Source: Pyricularia pennisetigena
Taxonomy: Eukaryota > Ascomycota > Sordariomycetes > Magnaporthales > Pyriculariaceae
DNA: 64,000 nucleotides
Assembly (NCBI RefSeq): GCF_004337985.1
Contig: NC_043741.1
Span: 4,502,140 to 4,566,139, forward strand
Reading direction: 5' to 3'
Part shown: positions 24,803 through 37,089 of the stretch, piece after piece
Layout: the number at the start of each line of letters is the position of its first letter
Position numbering within the stretch: position 1 is the stretch's first letter
The notes under the pieces: model-generated
What the model was told of the DNA's origin: nothing
Database searches by the model: none
The model's input: only the letters and a program-made list of their open reading frames with translations
Made by a program: the position numbers and the translations under genes

Positions 24803-27800
24803 AAAGTAATGGCTCTAAAGTGGGATGTGTCGAGTGGGTTTTTGACTGTGCGGCTGAATACGGCACAGTCCTTTGTGATTATGCTTGGGCAATAAGTTAT
24901 ATCGAAAGAATATGTGCGCAGCGTTTTGAGTGCTTTGTAGCTCTAGTTCTTAGACTGACTCTTTGAGCCTCCTTGAGTAAGAGACGTTGTAGTTGTGGTT
25001 GTGGTTGAGAGGAACGTGGCACACACACGAGCTGGGACGTGTTGTGAGCAAATTTTAGGATGAATTGCAGTAATTTCGTGTCGCACATACAAATGGCCAT
25101 GGGGGAAGGCGAAGTACCTGGGTAGTGTAATCCCCGAGAAATAGCCGGCGTCTGCACAATTGTAGTGCTCGAAAGGCTGGATGAAGATCAGTTTGATTGG
25201 TTGCTGCTTGCCAAACATATAAGTATATCTGATCGCATATTAATTTGGTACTTACCTGGCCATCTCACTACTGTGTTGTTATGTTTTAAAAGTACCTAAG
25301 GTGTTGCCTACATGTTCTTCTCATGTTGTGCCAGCAGTTCGATAGGCGTATTATTCGGATATTGAGAAATCCCCCTAAAATTGGACTGTTCGTCACACTG
25401 CCCCACCTTGGCTTGCCACCTAGAAGCCTTGGTGGGATCGATACTTATAAATACCTATGTATGCATTACCTTCTTCAAGCTCGACGAACGATGCGGGTGT
25501 ATCCGCTTAGATATTTGAAAAGTTCCCACTGCAGATGGAATTACAGATGCTTTCGAGACAGCTTAAGTATCTGAAACCAATCGCTGGCCTTGTCATCGTG
25601 GACCAGACCTACATCGTACACCAGAAGTTGCAAGAAACACCAAACACCAAACACCAATCCATCCGGGGTGTATCGGCAAGTGGAGGTCAACAAAAACAGA
25701 GACAGCAGACCACATTCGCAACAAACCATCAGCTTCAAAACCACATTTGACCGGTACATGGTTGATCTTGCACCTAAGTACAGCTTTCTACTATGAGTAG
25801 ATGAGGGAGAATTGATGTTTCCACTATTATTGTTTCCACAAACATTACTAAGTTTGGTCATCTAGGCGTGAAAGCCAGTAGACAACCACCCATGTTTTGC
25901 AGAGCCTTGTTTTTTGTCCTCCACCCTCGGGTCATCACTATTCGTATGATACTAACGATGGGATGGGATGGGTTCAAACGGGCCGGGTTGCGGATCTGAG
26001 GTGACTCGGGAATCGATAAAACAGGTGAGCATCTGCGGGGTGTTTCCTCCGCACCAAATAAAACTTGCCTACCCCCACCTTGCTCTGCTAAGTTGGGTGT
26101 ACTCGTAACTCGTCCCATGAACTGGATATTCGTAAAAGCCTTAACAACCGTTGCAATAATTATTTAACGCGGAGTCTGCTCTGCATCAGATGGCAATGTG
26201 GGCTTGGATTCTTTATCGAGTTTACGTGTGTTTTAGGACGCACAGTAATTACCTACTAGAGTAGTACCTTGGCCGAATTAAGCCAACGTATCTGGATGCG
26301 TCAGGGAGCAGACGTGGACAATTCCGACTGCACCAGCCAAAGCACAATCAAAACGCTTGTCAAAGAAAGGTACAGGTCTCAGGTAGGTATGCACATGTGC
26401 ACCCGATCTACAGAGCAAACTTTAAGCTTCCCGTCCAGCCTACACTATGCGACGGTCCTGAAGGATGAAGGGCTGGCATCTGCAACTGTGATGTGAGTTA
26501 AACCATTTCTGTACCAAGTACCGAACCGTGTTGTCGGGTAAAACTCGGTGGTATAACCGTGCACTGTTTCTCGGTGTGGAAAGGCGCCTGGGACCAGTCT
26601 AGTCCCATACACAATACCACACGAACGTTTGCACAAATGCAGAAAAACATCCCCAGGCTCCATTGACGTAACGCCCAAACTTGACAACAACTATGGCCAA
26701 AGGGGAAGTTTTACTCGACTCAGCAATGACCAGGGGGACAAAAGATCCTTCCCACCTGTTGTAATTGTCAGCAAGTCCCGCAATAAATGGGGTGCCTATC
26801 TACTCTTGATTCTTCTTCAGGGTCTGGTTTTGGTGCATCCAAATGACTGGGTCCCATTCGGCTTTTTTGGGAGCTGGGAAGAAGATATGCCCCTCTTTTG
26901 CCCGCCAAGCCGCTCAGATTGGACATGTATGGTCGGGATCAATCAAGGGCCATGATTGATTGCAGGACGCGATCCAGATTCTACTGTACAGAAGCACTGG
27001 GAACTGGCTGGTGCCAATGGATTGGGCGCACCGAGTGTAACCTTGTCCCTCCTCACGCAACCATCCATCATCAGGACTGGCCGCATCTATTGCCTCATTC
27101 TGCAGGTGTTTTCGGAAAAGAGGTGGCAGGTGCTCATTCGTACGGTCCTTGAATTTGGGAGGTGTGTTTTTTTTTTTTTTTTTTCCTCTTCTTATCGTCT
27201 GTGAAGTTTTGTTTTGCTTTTTGTGTGACTCTTCCCATCTTCTCCTTTATTTGGGCGGCTGAGTTCCTTTTTTGCTTACCCACACCATGTAACTAAAGAC
27301 CAGAAGCAAGCGCCACCAATACTGTACTAGACTAATATTAATTAAGTGTGCCGACACTTTGGGACCGGACCATGCCAATCCCTGACCCAAGGAACCCAAG
27401 GTTAGGGGTACGGGAAGAAAATCCATCCACCCCAGTGGGTTGGAGCCCAGCAAGATGGGACGATTGTTGCACGCACAGTGAGCTATGACCGTCAAGACTG
27501 TGAAAACCATTCCAACTTCAGTAAAGCTCTGCACAAGGAAGCCACCCCTCGCTTTATATTGACCGACCCCTTCAGCAATCGCCTTGCGTCCAGCCCGCAT
27601 AGCAGACCGAGCTAGTGTGCCGCCATTTCCAGACTTTTTTCGCGCCTAGTACTCGCTGGACATTTTGTACACAGTAGAAGCTGAGGGACTGTCTGCCCAT
27701 CCGATAAACGTTCCACCCATCCGTCACCCTTTTTCGTGTTCTTTCCTGACGGACACTTGCGACTTGACCTCTCTTGTCTTTGTTTGGGGCCGAAAAAAAT

Positions 27801-28468
27801 ATTAACTATTGTCTGTTTATGGTACCATACAGGCCCTCCTTACCTTGATTGGTACCAAACTCAATCCAACGCAGAACCTTGCTTCATCTACAAAATCGAA
27901 GGGTCGGCCCCACACTGTCCTGCCGTGTCGTTGACCTTTGTATACCCGAGTCGCCCGGAAGAAGGTTTCCAAACTTGCCCCCGTTCCCCTCATTCCTTGG
28001 GAATCTTCTTCTCTTGAGAGGAAATTTGTCCTTGTCGGTTTAAGACTTCCAACGATCAACACTCAATCGCCGTCAACAAGCCTCAAATTAACCGCTTCTC
28101 AGAGTCCGTGCCTAACACGCTAAAACTTCTGACATTTCTTCCCGCCATTGTCATCTGTCTGTGCTCGGCGCTTCTTACCTGGATTCGCATTTGACCCAAC
28201 ATAGCCGACATCACCCACAGGTCAAAGCCGCGCCAGCAAACTGCGATCCATTGACGATCTGCTTAAAAAGATAGCACCATCGTCTCCACAACCGACTCCC
28301 CGCTTCAAACGATCACACCCAGGAAATTCGGAATATCGTTCGTTTGCACCGGCCTGAAATTAGGTCATCAACTGAGCAACGGAGTCTGCCCCTCAAGCTA
28401 CGACAGTCACTGCTAGTATCTATAACAGATTCAAACTGGCCCCAGAACAACAGGCTACCACCGCGGTC
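24803..28468. other. 3.7 kb divergent spacer
   Basis: Between the F-box gene and the Cys/His-repeat gene. No gene recognised; frames up to 117 aa have no motif or convincing splice partners. A T16 run lies near 27169-27184. 28100-28468 is probably the leader and promoter of the next gene. Confidence 0.5.
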
Positions 28469-29706
28469 ATGAGCGCACAAGGGCAGTTGGGCTCACCCGA
28501 GGCCCGGGAGAAGAGGAAGAGCGGGCTTGGCAAGATGCTATCCAGGATGAAAACCGTCCTGCGGAAGGATAGGCACGAAAGGCCGGTAGCTACTGGCGCT
28601 CCCGGTCCGTCGACAGCCCAGCCATCATCCGCTGTGCCTATTCAACCTACCACTAGGTACGACTGAACGCCTCTCATGTCGTTGGAGGGTATGGTTGTTC
28701 GCCAAAGGAGTGACATATACTGACGAGAGGTCTGGGATTAGTGCGCCCCCTCAAACGGCGCCCGAAACTCCAGCTACATCAAAACAGATAAAGCCAAAGC
28801 CTAAGGAGTTGCCGGGCTCTGTCAAGATCCCCCGCTTGCAGATCCACGAGGAGCGCGCGCGGAAGTTGGGAGAGCGTTTTGGGGTATCGATTCAACCAAC
28901 TGCCCGGGACTTGGCTGAGGGATATGCGTTGCGCATCGACAAGCCCATACGCATGCGAGTCCGCCGGCAATGTCACATGTGTCAATGTCAATCCGGCTTC
29001 GGGACCACCAAGGAGTGTCCCACTTGCAAGCATAAGTGGTGTACAGAATGCACTCGCTACCCCCCGTTCCGCACTGAGGATGAGCTGGCCGCCAGCAGGG
29101 TGAGGCGCGCAGCAATAATCAAGGAGCAGCGCGAAAAGGCGCCCATCGTCCCCGATTACGCTCTACTGGACTGTAATCCCAAGAGCGGGCCTACCGTTGT
29201 GCTGAAGAAGCCGAGTAAAACGGGAGGTCAGGAGCTTGTGCACAAGAAACCCCGGCAACGGGTGCGAAGACACTGCCATGAGTGCGGGACGCTCTTCACC
29301 GGAGGATCTAGGGAGTGCTCTCACTGTAACCACGTTCGGTGCACCGATTGTCCCCGTGACCCGTAAGTTCTACGTCGCCTTTCCTTTCCCTTGCGACCGG
29401 CGTTTATGAGGCGCTGCTTCAGAGTACTTGCTAACACCTAAACCGTTTAGACCTAAAAAGGACAAATACCCATATGGGTACCCCGGAGACGTCTTCGGGC
29501 CCAACTCGACTCCTTACTACGAATGTCATTGCTGCCAGACACGATTCCCGCCGTCGCCCCAGACGGGCGTCGAATGCAGCAAATGCTCGCACAAAAAATG
29601 CGACGATTGTCCACGACTCAAGCCGCAGAAGGTCGAACCCGAACCAGACCCCGCTATTGTCCGGAGCATCACAGCCAAGCTGGAGTCGGTTCGTTTCGAC
29701 AAATGA
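28469..29706 (+). CDS. protein with three tandem Cys/His-rich (zinc-binding-like) repeats
   Basis: Three exons, 28469-28656, 28742-29362 and 29451-29706, give 354 aa. The first 115 residues are basic and Ser/Pro-rich. Then come three copies of one module with the pattern C-H-x-C-x(10-13)-C-x2-C-x-H-x2-C-x2-C. They start CHMC (about 170), CHEC (about 270) and CHCC (about 295), and each ends near C-x2-C-(P/T)-R. Two copies are preceded by VRR. The spacing, with CxxC pairs and a conserved His, strongly suggests zinc binding. The last junction falls just after repeat 2, and intron 1 (28657-28741) has a CTGAC branch and joins AG|T in frame. I do not recognise a named family beyond a conserved hypothetical of ascomycetes. 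A role in nucleic-acid or protein binding is a guess from the zinc modules and basic charge. Confidence 0.8.
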
Positions 29707-31877
29707 TTTCAAAAGCGACAAGACGATGTTTTCTTTACGGTTTTTGTACATATATATACCCAGCCTTGTACACGCATTTTGCGACAGAAAAGAAGCGATC
29801 TCTCTGTTAACTTTATTTGTTACCCATTTGTTATTTAGTATCTGTCACTCTAACCTCATCATTTACGGCATTTCTTGGCAGTCTTTGTACACATGTTACG
29901 GTCGCGATGCATTTGCGTGTCCTCGTTTTTTTTTTTTTTTTTTTCTCTCTCTCTCTCTCTCTCAATGCTTGCATGGCTGGGTCAAGTGTTCTCTCCAATT
30001 ACGGCACTCGCTCCAACATACCTATCACGAACGGACTTTTAAAGTTTTTCAACAGTCTATTGGTACAAACTCTATGCCATCATCATCTTCTCGGCTTGGT
30101 GTCAGCTGTATTGTCGGCTCAATCGATGTAGCATGGTCCGGACCCAGCACTTTGGGTCGACCCAAGATATGCGCAGTTTTGTATCGATAATTCTGATCCA
30201 GACTCAAAACACCACGAGGACTCTCGGACGTCGGGTATCCGACGCAAGCCCAACTGGCAGGGGCTCGCGCGCAGCCTCGAGCACGCTATGCAAAACAAAA
30301 CGCCATGCCATAGCTGAATGTGCGCTAGCTCCGTCCGGGGCTTGACAGGGCACTAGTTTCACTGGTCTGTGATCTGTGCGGATTTCCCAACCTGGCGTTC
30401 AATGGATCGTCGCTATCTATATCTCTAGCAAAGGGAGGAGAGCTCGAAAGGGAAGCGGAAGGAGAGCAAAGAGACAAGGAAAAAGAAGAAAAGAAAGATT
30501 CCAAAAAGACAATGTCCACTCCCTAAGTCCTGGTTTCAGTTGGAGAGATGCTCGCAGGGGGCTTTTTTCTTCTACGCCGCATACGCGCATATTCCCGAAC
30601 CCAGCACCGCGGAGCTGGATGACTGAGCCACGAACGGCAGTTGGAAAGGAGGAGGGTGGGTAGAAAAGGGGGCAAACAGCAAGTGGTGTGTAGGACATGC
30701 AGTATGACAACTAATTCAGGTCTTGATGGTGGGAAAGTCAGGCCACTGGGCGGGTTGCTGATCGCCTCGTACCACAGCCTCCGTTGGGGGAGCGGGGGTT
30801 GTTTTTGTTGTACGTAACCTATCTACGACATTTCATGGTAACCTATTGCACGCAGTAATCATTGCACACCGTAATCAAGCCTACTTTTGCTCCCTCCCTC
30901 TCCCTTGACTTACCCCGCCCCTGTCACACCAGACCGTCCAGGCCATGTGGTGGCTTCCAACCAACCAGAAGCGCCGTAGTTCAATTCACAATACAGCACT
31001 CTGTGCTCGTTTAGACTGTCCGGCTATTATGTATTATGACTAGAGCTGCAGTGGTTAGCGTGACGACAGGCTCGATTGTTATCCGGTGTTTTTGTTCGAC
31101 ACTCTCACGCTGTATGTTTTGCTTTTCTTTCTTACTTTCTTAACCACACGCCCCCACCTCGTTAGTCTTTTTCTTCTTCTTTATTCTACCGCAAGCTAGA
31201 AGACACAAAAAGACCGCAAGCCGTTGGACGGACCCGAGCTATTCCGATTCTAGCTCGTGGGACTGCCCGATACTATGTTCCCGGTTGGTGGGTTAAATTG
31301 TCGACCGCCTTTGACGACGTCAGCTCGTGTGTGGTCAAGAAGCAACAATAAGAACCAGATGACCGTTGGGGGGGGNNNNNGTTTCTTCCCATCCGCTTCG
31401 TGCTGCCTCAGGAAAAAAAAATAGGTACATGACGCCCTTGTGCCACTGTGTAATCCGCTTTCCTTGGTGCAGACAGGATTGGGCTTTGATATACAACGGG
31501 CCCAGGGGCTGTCAACAAGTATTCATATTGTGCCGCGTATCAATACTAGACTACACCAGCACTAGACGGTACTAATTTTCACTTGAAAAGTACGCATATC
31601 TACTTAAATAGTCTCTCTGAATATGGCGATTAGTAACCAAGAAGAGGATTGTATATTGCAAATGCTGATATACGCCTGGCGTGCTTAGAATTCTGATTGA
31701 CGATGCTTCTTCATCGACTGCATAAAAATCTCAGAATTACCCATGGGATGAGACGTTCGAGTTAATGAATTCGCCACGTGCGGCTCAATAGGAAAACCCC
31801 CGGGAGGAGGCTTTTGTTTTTCTACCTTTTGACCAGGACCTATAGTTGATCCCAGAGGGCGCTAACAAGAAATTCTC
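29707..31877. other. 2.2 kb convergent spacer with an assembly gap
   Basis: No gene is seen between the 3' ends of the Cys/His-repeat gene and the Clr2 gene. It contains a T run and TC microsatellite at 29929-29962, a purine-rich stretch at 30420-30510 and a five-N gap at 31376-31380. Confidence 0.55.
31376..31380. other. assembly gap (5 N) after a G8 run
   Basis: Five undetermined bases directly follow GGGGGGGG at 31368-31375. It is a technical gap, not biology, although the true length of the G run may matter. Confidence 0.98.
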
Positions 31878-33896
31878 CTAGCCTTCCACTACATTAGGGC
31901 CGAGGTCTAGCATGTCAAGGGACGCCGAGTCCCCAAACGTGGCTCTTCTGTTCTCCTTGCGACCAATGTAGAAAGGCTTGTCCGGCCTCAGCCGCGCATT
32001 GACGCGCTGAGTGCCATCGTCGAATGGGTTACCTTCCATCAAGCTACCTTTAACGTCCGGGAGCAGGTCAAAAGTGACATAGAACCGGCCACGCACGTCA
32101 GCTTCAGCCCTCTCGGCGTCCGTCTCTACTAGAAACCAGTCCAGCCGTCCTCCCTGGGGTCGCAGGACCTCATTGGTGATCTGGATCTGGCGCACGAGAT
32201 CGACGCCTTGCGGCTGACTGCTCTGCTCTGGCGCCTCGAGAGGGACGATCTGTGAACGCCAGACGTCGCCGTGGAACTTTGGTTGTAGACAATCTTCATC
32301 ATCGACGATATGCTTGATCTCCATAATATCTGGGCTCCCGTCTTGTTCTCCGATCAGGCGTGTGACCCGGACAGCATCACCCACACGTATCATTTCTGGA
32401 CCAACTGCAGGAATAGCGACGTTAGTAAAAAGGCATGACTTTGGGTCCGTCCATTGCCCAGCGAAGTTCTCGGAAGAGTCTTACGGAATATGCCACCATA
32501 TGACCCACGTCGGCCATCAGGAGTAATGGCCCCGAGTCTGTTGAAAGTTGAGAAAGAAACATTGACGTCCCTAGCCGCCATCTTGGAAGCCTCCAGTCCC
32601 ACCAGCTGCTGCTTGTGCGCGTTGGTGCCCGCATACCGGTGAACAAAGGCAGGCCAGTCAACCTCGGCGAATGCACTCTCCTGTAGCTCCTGTATGTCGA
32701 TACCCGGTAGGCTGAATGCGTGGAAAGGTCGCATTTGTGCCGCCGGTTTGATGCTGCTTTCTTGATTGAGAATTTTATGTCCTAAAGGCGCCACGACCCA
32801 TGTGTCCGTCTCAGTGGTCTCGCGTGCCCGCGACAGAATGAGCCCAATGCGCCAGATGCCCGTCTGGGTGCCATACCAAACAACTTCCCCGGCCCGGTAA
32901 ATTGAATGGTCTTCCACAGGCGGGGGAGGCGTCGGCGGCCTGACCACGGCTGGCTTGGCAGGAGGTTTGGTTGGTGCCGCAGCAACAGGCTTTTCGGCAT
33001 TGGCTGCTAACTTGGGAGCAGCAGCAGGAGCAGCAGCAGGAGTAGTAGCAGCAGGAGTAGCAGCAGGAGTAGCAGCAGGAGTAGCAGCAGGAGTAGCAGC
33101 AGTACTGGCAGCAGCAGCATTGGCAGCAGCTGGAGTGCTAGTAGGGGTGGTTGTAGTGGTTGTAGTGGTCGTGGTGGTTGCTGATGGGCGGGAAACAGTA
33201 GTGCTGGCAGTGGCAGCGGCAGGCTGCTTGCGTTTTGGCGCCGGCTTCTTAGACTCCTTGGCCTTTGGCTTCCCTAACATCTTCTTACACGGCTCACACG
33301 AGCACTTTGAGCGGTCGTAAGGAGCAGGTGCTGCAAGCCAGAGTGCATGAGGTGCGAACTCCCCGACGCTATGGTACCAAAAGTCCCTCCCCATGCCGCC
33401 TGGGTGTCCGACAACATGACGTTCCCCCTTCTCTATCAATAATCGCCAATCATGGTCAGCAGGGGATTTGGAAGAAGCGAGAGTTACAAATATGAAGAGA
33501 TGGGTCACTTACTCGGATCGAAGATCAGCATGAAGCCCTTAGGGATACGGGCAATATAGTGTGTTCCTGGGGTATGTCATAAACATGTTAGGACAACATT
33601 TGGATACTCAAGCCAGATGCACACAGAAAATGCTACGTACTGTCTGTTATACTTCCGCATTGTTGCTTGATAGAGGCACCAAGTGTGATCTCCCACCTCA
33701 TCTGGTAGTCCGGGTCAAGTGCAATTTTTGTGTTGTTCTCCGCGGCCTGGATAGAGCTAATGTCATAGCCTTTGCCATCACTGAATTCGAACAGCATCTC
33801 AGTATACGACTTGGTCGGTACCCTCGGCATGGCCTTGGATGTTTTGACACCCAATTTTGCCCCGGCGGACGAAACAGGGCCTTGGGACGACGCCAT
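31878..33896 (-). CDS. clr2: Clr2-type transcriptional-silencing protein (SHREC subunit homologue)
   Basis: Four exons, 33896-33641, 33566-33513, 33432-32485 and 32404-31878, give 594 aa. The N-terminal block after splicing reads THYIARIPKGF, GERHVVGHPGG, EFAPHALWLA and CSCEPCKKM. This matches the Clr2 N-terminal domain of fission yeast and filamentous fungi in order. A low-complexity linker of Thr and AATP repeats separates it from the C-terminal Clr2 domain (about 290-590: YRAGEVVWYGT, IWRIGLILSR, IRVGDAVRV, FYIGRKENRRATFGD). In fission yeast, Clr2 belongs to the SHREC nucleosome-remodelling and deacetylase complex that silences heterochromatin; the role here is by homology. Intron donors are GTACGT, GTAAGT and GTAAGA, and one exon is only 54 bp. 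Family assignment rests on motif recall, not a search. Confidence 0.82.
33010..33182 (-). repeat. coding minisatellite: AATP units and Thr run in the Clr2 linker
   Basis: A 12 bp unit (AGCAGCAGGAGT on the plus strand) is repeated about five times near 33015-33105. It encodes Ala-Ala-Thr-Pro units on the minus strand. An ACC/ACT run encoding about ten Thr lies at 33147-33180. Both fall in the unconserved linker, so length changes there should be tolerated. Confidence 0.9.
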
Positions 33897-35462
33897 TTGG
33901 AACAGCTCTGGAGATTAAGGCTGCCACTGGGCCAGATTTTTTTTTTTTTGTTTCACGCGGCGGGCTGGCGACCTCGCAGATTCGAGGCTCTTTATCCCAA
34001 GCAATGCCTCCCGACTGTGTGTCGACACGATTATGGGGCACGAGGCAGCCAAGGGATTGAACCGAGACGCCCAGTCTTTCCCGTGCAGGGTGAAGCCTAC
34101 CGCGGCGCCCGCTGCGTCTCCGAGATGCTCAATCAAGCTGCAAGCTGTGACGAGAAGGCCCGATACAATTTGTACGTTAACTGACGGCTTTGACTTCGCT
34201 TATGGGGGCCTAGAGCATGCTGGTGATGGTGTTTTGTCTGGTGCGATATTGAATCTTGACTGTCACGCACGTGCCATGTAATTCATTACTGCATCATCCA
34301 AAAAGCCAAAAGCCAAAAGCCACTGGGACCGCACCTGCCACCACCAAAAAAGCCAAGTTTAAGTGGGGTCCTAATTCAATTGCCCAACGTCCGTTCTTTG
34401 TCACCTCCGCATACGAACGGCATTATTGAAACAGCCTACCTACCGTGAATTGCCTTGATAACATGTCCAACAAACTACCACAAGCTAAAGCCTGGTAATT
34501 ACCAAGCCTAAAATTTCTCCATACTCGTGCATGAGCCACCTTGCGTGGATCATTGCAAAGATCAGCAACCAAAAGTCGTCACTTCGCCTACCTATCAAAC
34601 TAGCTACATGTTCATTCTAGCCTCACAACCGAAGCTGGCGATCATCACTTTGATCATGTCGCTGTAAATGTACCGCCGAAATAAGGCGGTCATAATGTAC
34701 TCAAAGACATGTAGCTCAGAGTTGACAAAGTCCACATGTAGCGCACTGGCTGGAGAATGGTGAGAGCTAATCTAGATTGATCTAGATGGTGTTCACAAGG
34801 TGTAGGTAGATCCGTCAAGGCATGCGCTCACCACTCGCCTCACACTATATGACAAGGCGGTACTCGCGATGTGGGGTTGTTAAACGACCACGTAGCTAAC
34901 CAACTATATGCTTAACCGGAATGTTTAAGGCTGGAATTCGAAGACAAAGCCCTTAGCTGGGTTGTTGCGCAAACAAATCATCACGGGACCAAAATCGAGT
35001 CACTACTCATGGAATGTGTTTGGGCCGCAGCTCCGGAGCAATGCATCCAATAATATCAGCCTTGCCAGGGCAGCAAGATCCGACGTAGGAGCAAGGGGGT
35101 AGCCTGACTGATTTGATTGCATAGGGTTGGCTGCCCCACCAGAAAAGGGTCACTGAATCGGGCAGTGATGGCCAAGTCTATGTTCTGTAAGTTCCTGACC
35201 TCTCCAGCGTCAACACGCTGAGTTTGGGGGTTCTCTGAGTTTAAAAGCTTAAAATCCAGACGCATCTGTGAAAGGTGAGTGCTGACAATATTGCCAATAT
35301 CAAATCTCCAGAAAGAAGCAGAAAGACTATGATGTGATTGGCGCAACTTTGAGTGGGTGGGGGATTTTTATTATGTTCAATTTCCGTGGACCAATATGCA
35401 AGTCCGGCAAATTACCTTATCTCGCGGGCGCAAACTTGCACTGCTCTTTTTTTGTTTCCTTC

Positions 35463-35506
<44 letters not shown>

Positions 35507-37089
35507 ATGTAGGCGTTTACGGTATCATATACCTCCTTCCAAAAGAAGGGGAGACGAAATTTGAGAAAGGGGTAAAGAACAAGGCACCTAGCTAGGTACA
35601 GAAGATGCAAGATCCGCGCGTCAAATCACTTGCTTTAGCTCCTAACTAACACCGCCTGGCGCGTCGCAGCACGGCGTCGCCGGCTGGGTAGTGTGTTGAC
35701 TTGTTGCTAGCTTCGCCTTGTGCCCGGCCCTTCGCAACGGTGTCATGGTGTGTTGGATGGATTCGACCAGGAGCCTTGAAACGCTGCCAGTTCACGGAGA
35801 AAGAATCAACGGGTACCGCGGACAATAGCTGTGCACGATCCATGTCTTCTGTAGGTCCCAGTCGATATGGAGAAGTCCATGCGATTCGAGACCATCTTGG
35901 CTGGGGCACTTATCGCCCCACGGAGGGCGGTATACCAGTGAACCAGGTGGTAATCAATCACGTTGGGTGGTCCAGGTGGGTGAGGAGGGAAATTGAGATA
36001 ATTCATTCCATTGTTTTTGTGCGGACCTCAAGGAGTGCATTTGCAAATGAATGAATACCTACTGGTGTGATAAGAAATAAAAGAGTACGAGTCGAAAATT
36101 AAAGCAACCCGTCGGCTGCAGAAAAGCACTTAGGTGGCGGCGGTAAAGTGAAATTGTCGAGTTCTTCTCTGCTGGGCTGCAGTCTAGGTGTTATATCCAA
36201 TGATGAGGGTGGTTGCATACTAATTTCGGTTGGCTTACCTTTAACAGAATTTTTCAGGGGATGACGGGTGGGCCACCCTAACCATGATTGGCCAATTGGA
36301 AATAACCGACGCCAAAACATTGTCAGAACCGTTATGGAGGCCCTTGCATGGCAAGCATCAATGGATCCAATTTTCTTTGTCCCCAGTTTTGGGATGAGCC
36401 CAGGCCACAATGCGCCAGTCAACAACGCTGCCGCCCCCGGTTGTTCTTCACAAGGCAGAGCTAATCCTCTCCTCTTCCGGTCATGCCCCTGTCCAGCCTG
36501 GGAGAGCGAGCATGGCGGGTGGGCACCACATCCATCCATCACACTCGATCCATTGAGAAGATCCGGGCAACTCCCGGGATAGAGTGATCTTTTTTCGTCT
36601 CCATATTTGTCGAGCACGTTATGGATTCCATGCTCCCACGCTCTCGTCTCTCTTTTTCTCTCTCTTTTTCGACTGGATAGCCCACACTCTCTTCTGTAGT
36701 AGTTCACTACCTTCCTTTATCCTTCAGTCGCAGACGCTCGTCGTCACTTACTCTCGCTTTACGTACGGCCGTCTACTGTCGTGCCATAGTCACTCCTTTA
36801 GTTGACGTTCCTGCTTTCAGAGGCTGGCTGGCTTTTTTTTTGGTTTCAGTTCTTTTTTTTTTATTATTGTTTTATTTTACCTCCCAAGGGTTGATATTGG
36901 TTCCGTTCGTGTCTGTACAGATCCCAGCCAACAACACACTCCTTTGGTAAAATATAACAATAACGCAAAACGCTCTCGTTTTTCTGTTGGCGATCAGATA
37001 CAACCTTGCGCCAACCGCGCGCACATCCAACTTGACTATCCATATATTTTGAAGGTAGCCAAACCAGCTTGGCACAACCCGACATTGCC
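33897..37089. other. 3.2 kb divergent spacer
   Basis: No recognisable gene between the Clr2 and SUN starts. It contains A39 at 35466-35504 and CT-rich leader sequence near 36640-36670, typical of strongly expressed fungal promoters. The 202-codon minus frame at 36099-36707 shows no domain and lies where the SUN promoter is expected. Confidence 0.5.
35466..35504 (+). repeat. A39 homopolymer
   Basis: Thirty-nine A in a row, the longest homopolymer in the window. I see no retroelement sequence before it and no obvious target-site duplication. Confidence 0.95.

Noticed and set aside
34046..34070. GATTGAACCGAG, resembling a minus-strand tRNA T-arm
   Set aside because: The stem around GGTTCAATC does not pair and no anticodon or D arm can be drawn.
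35466..35504. A39 as the tail of a LINE or processed retrocopy
   Set aside because: No reverse-transcriptase or copied gene sequence precedes it and no target-site duplication is visible.
36099..36707. 202-codon minus-strand open frame upstream of the SUN gene
   Set aside because: No domain, signal or codon pattern of a gene, begins in CT-rich leader sequence of the SUN promoter, and no splice partners seen.
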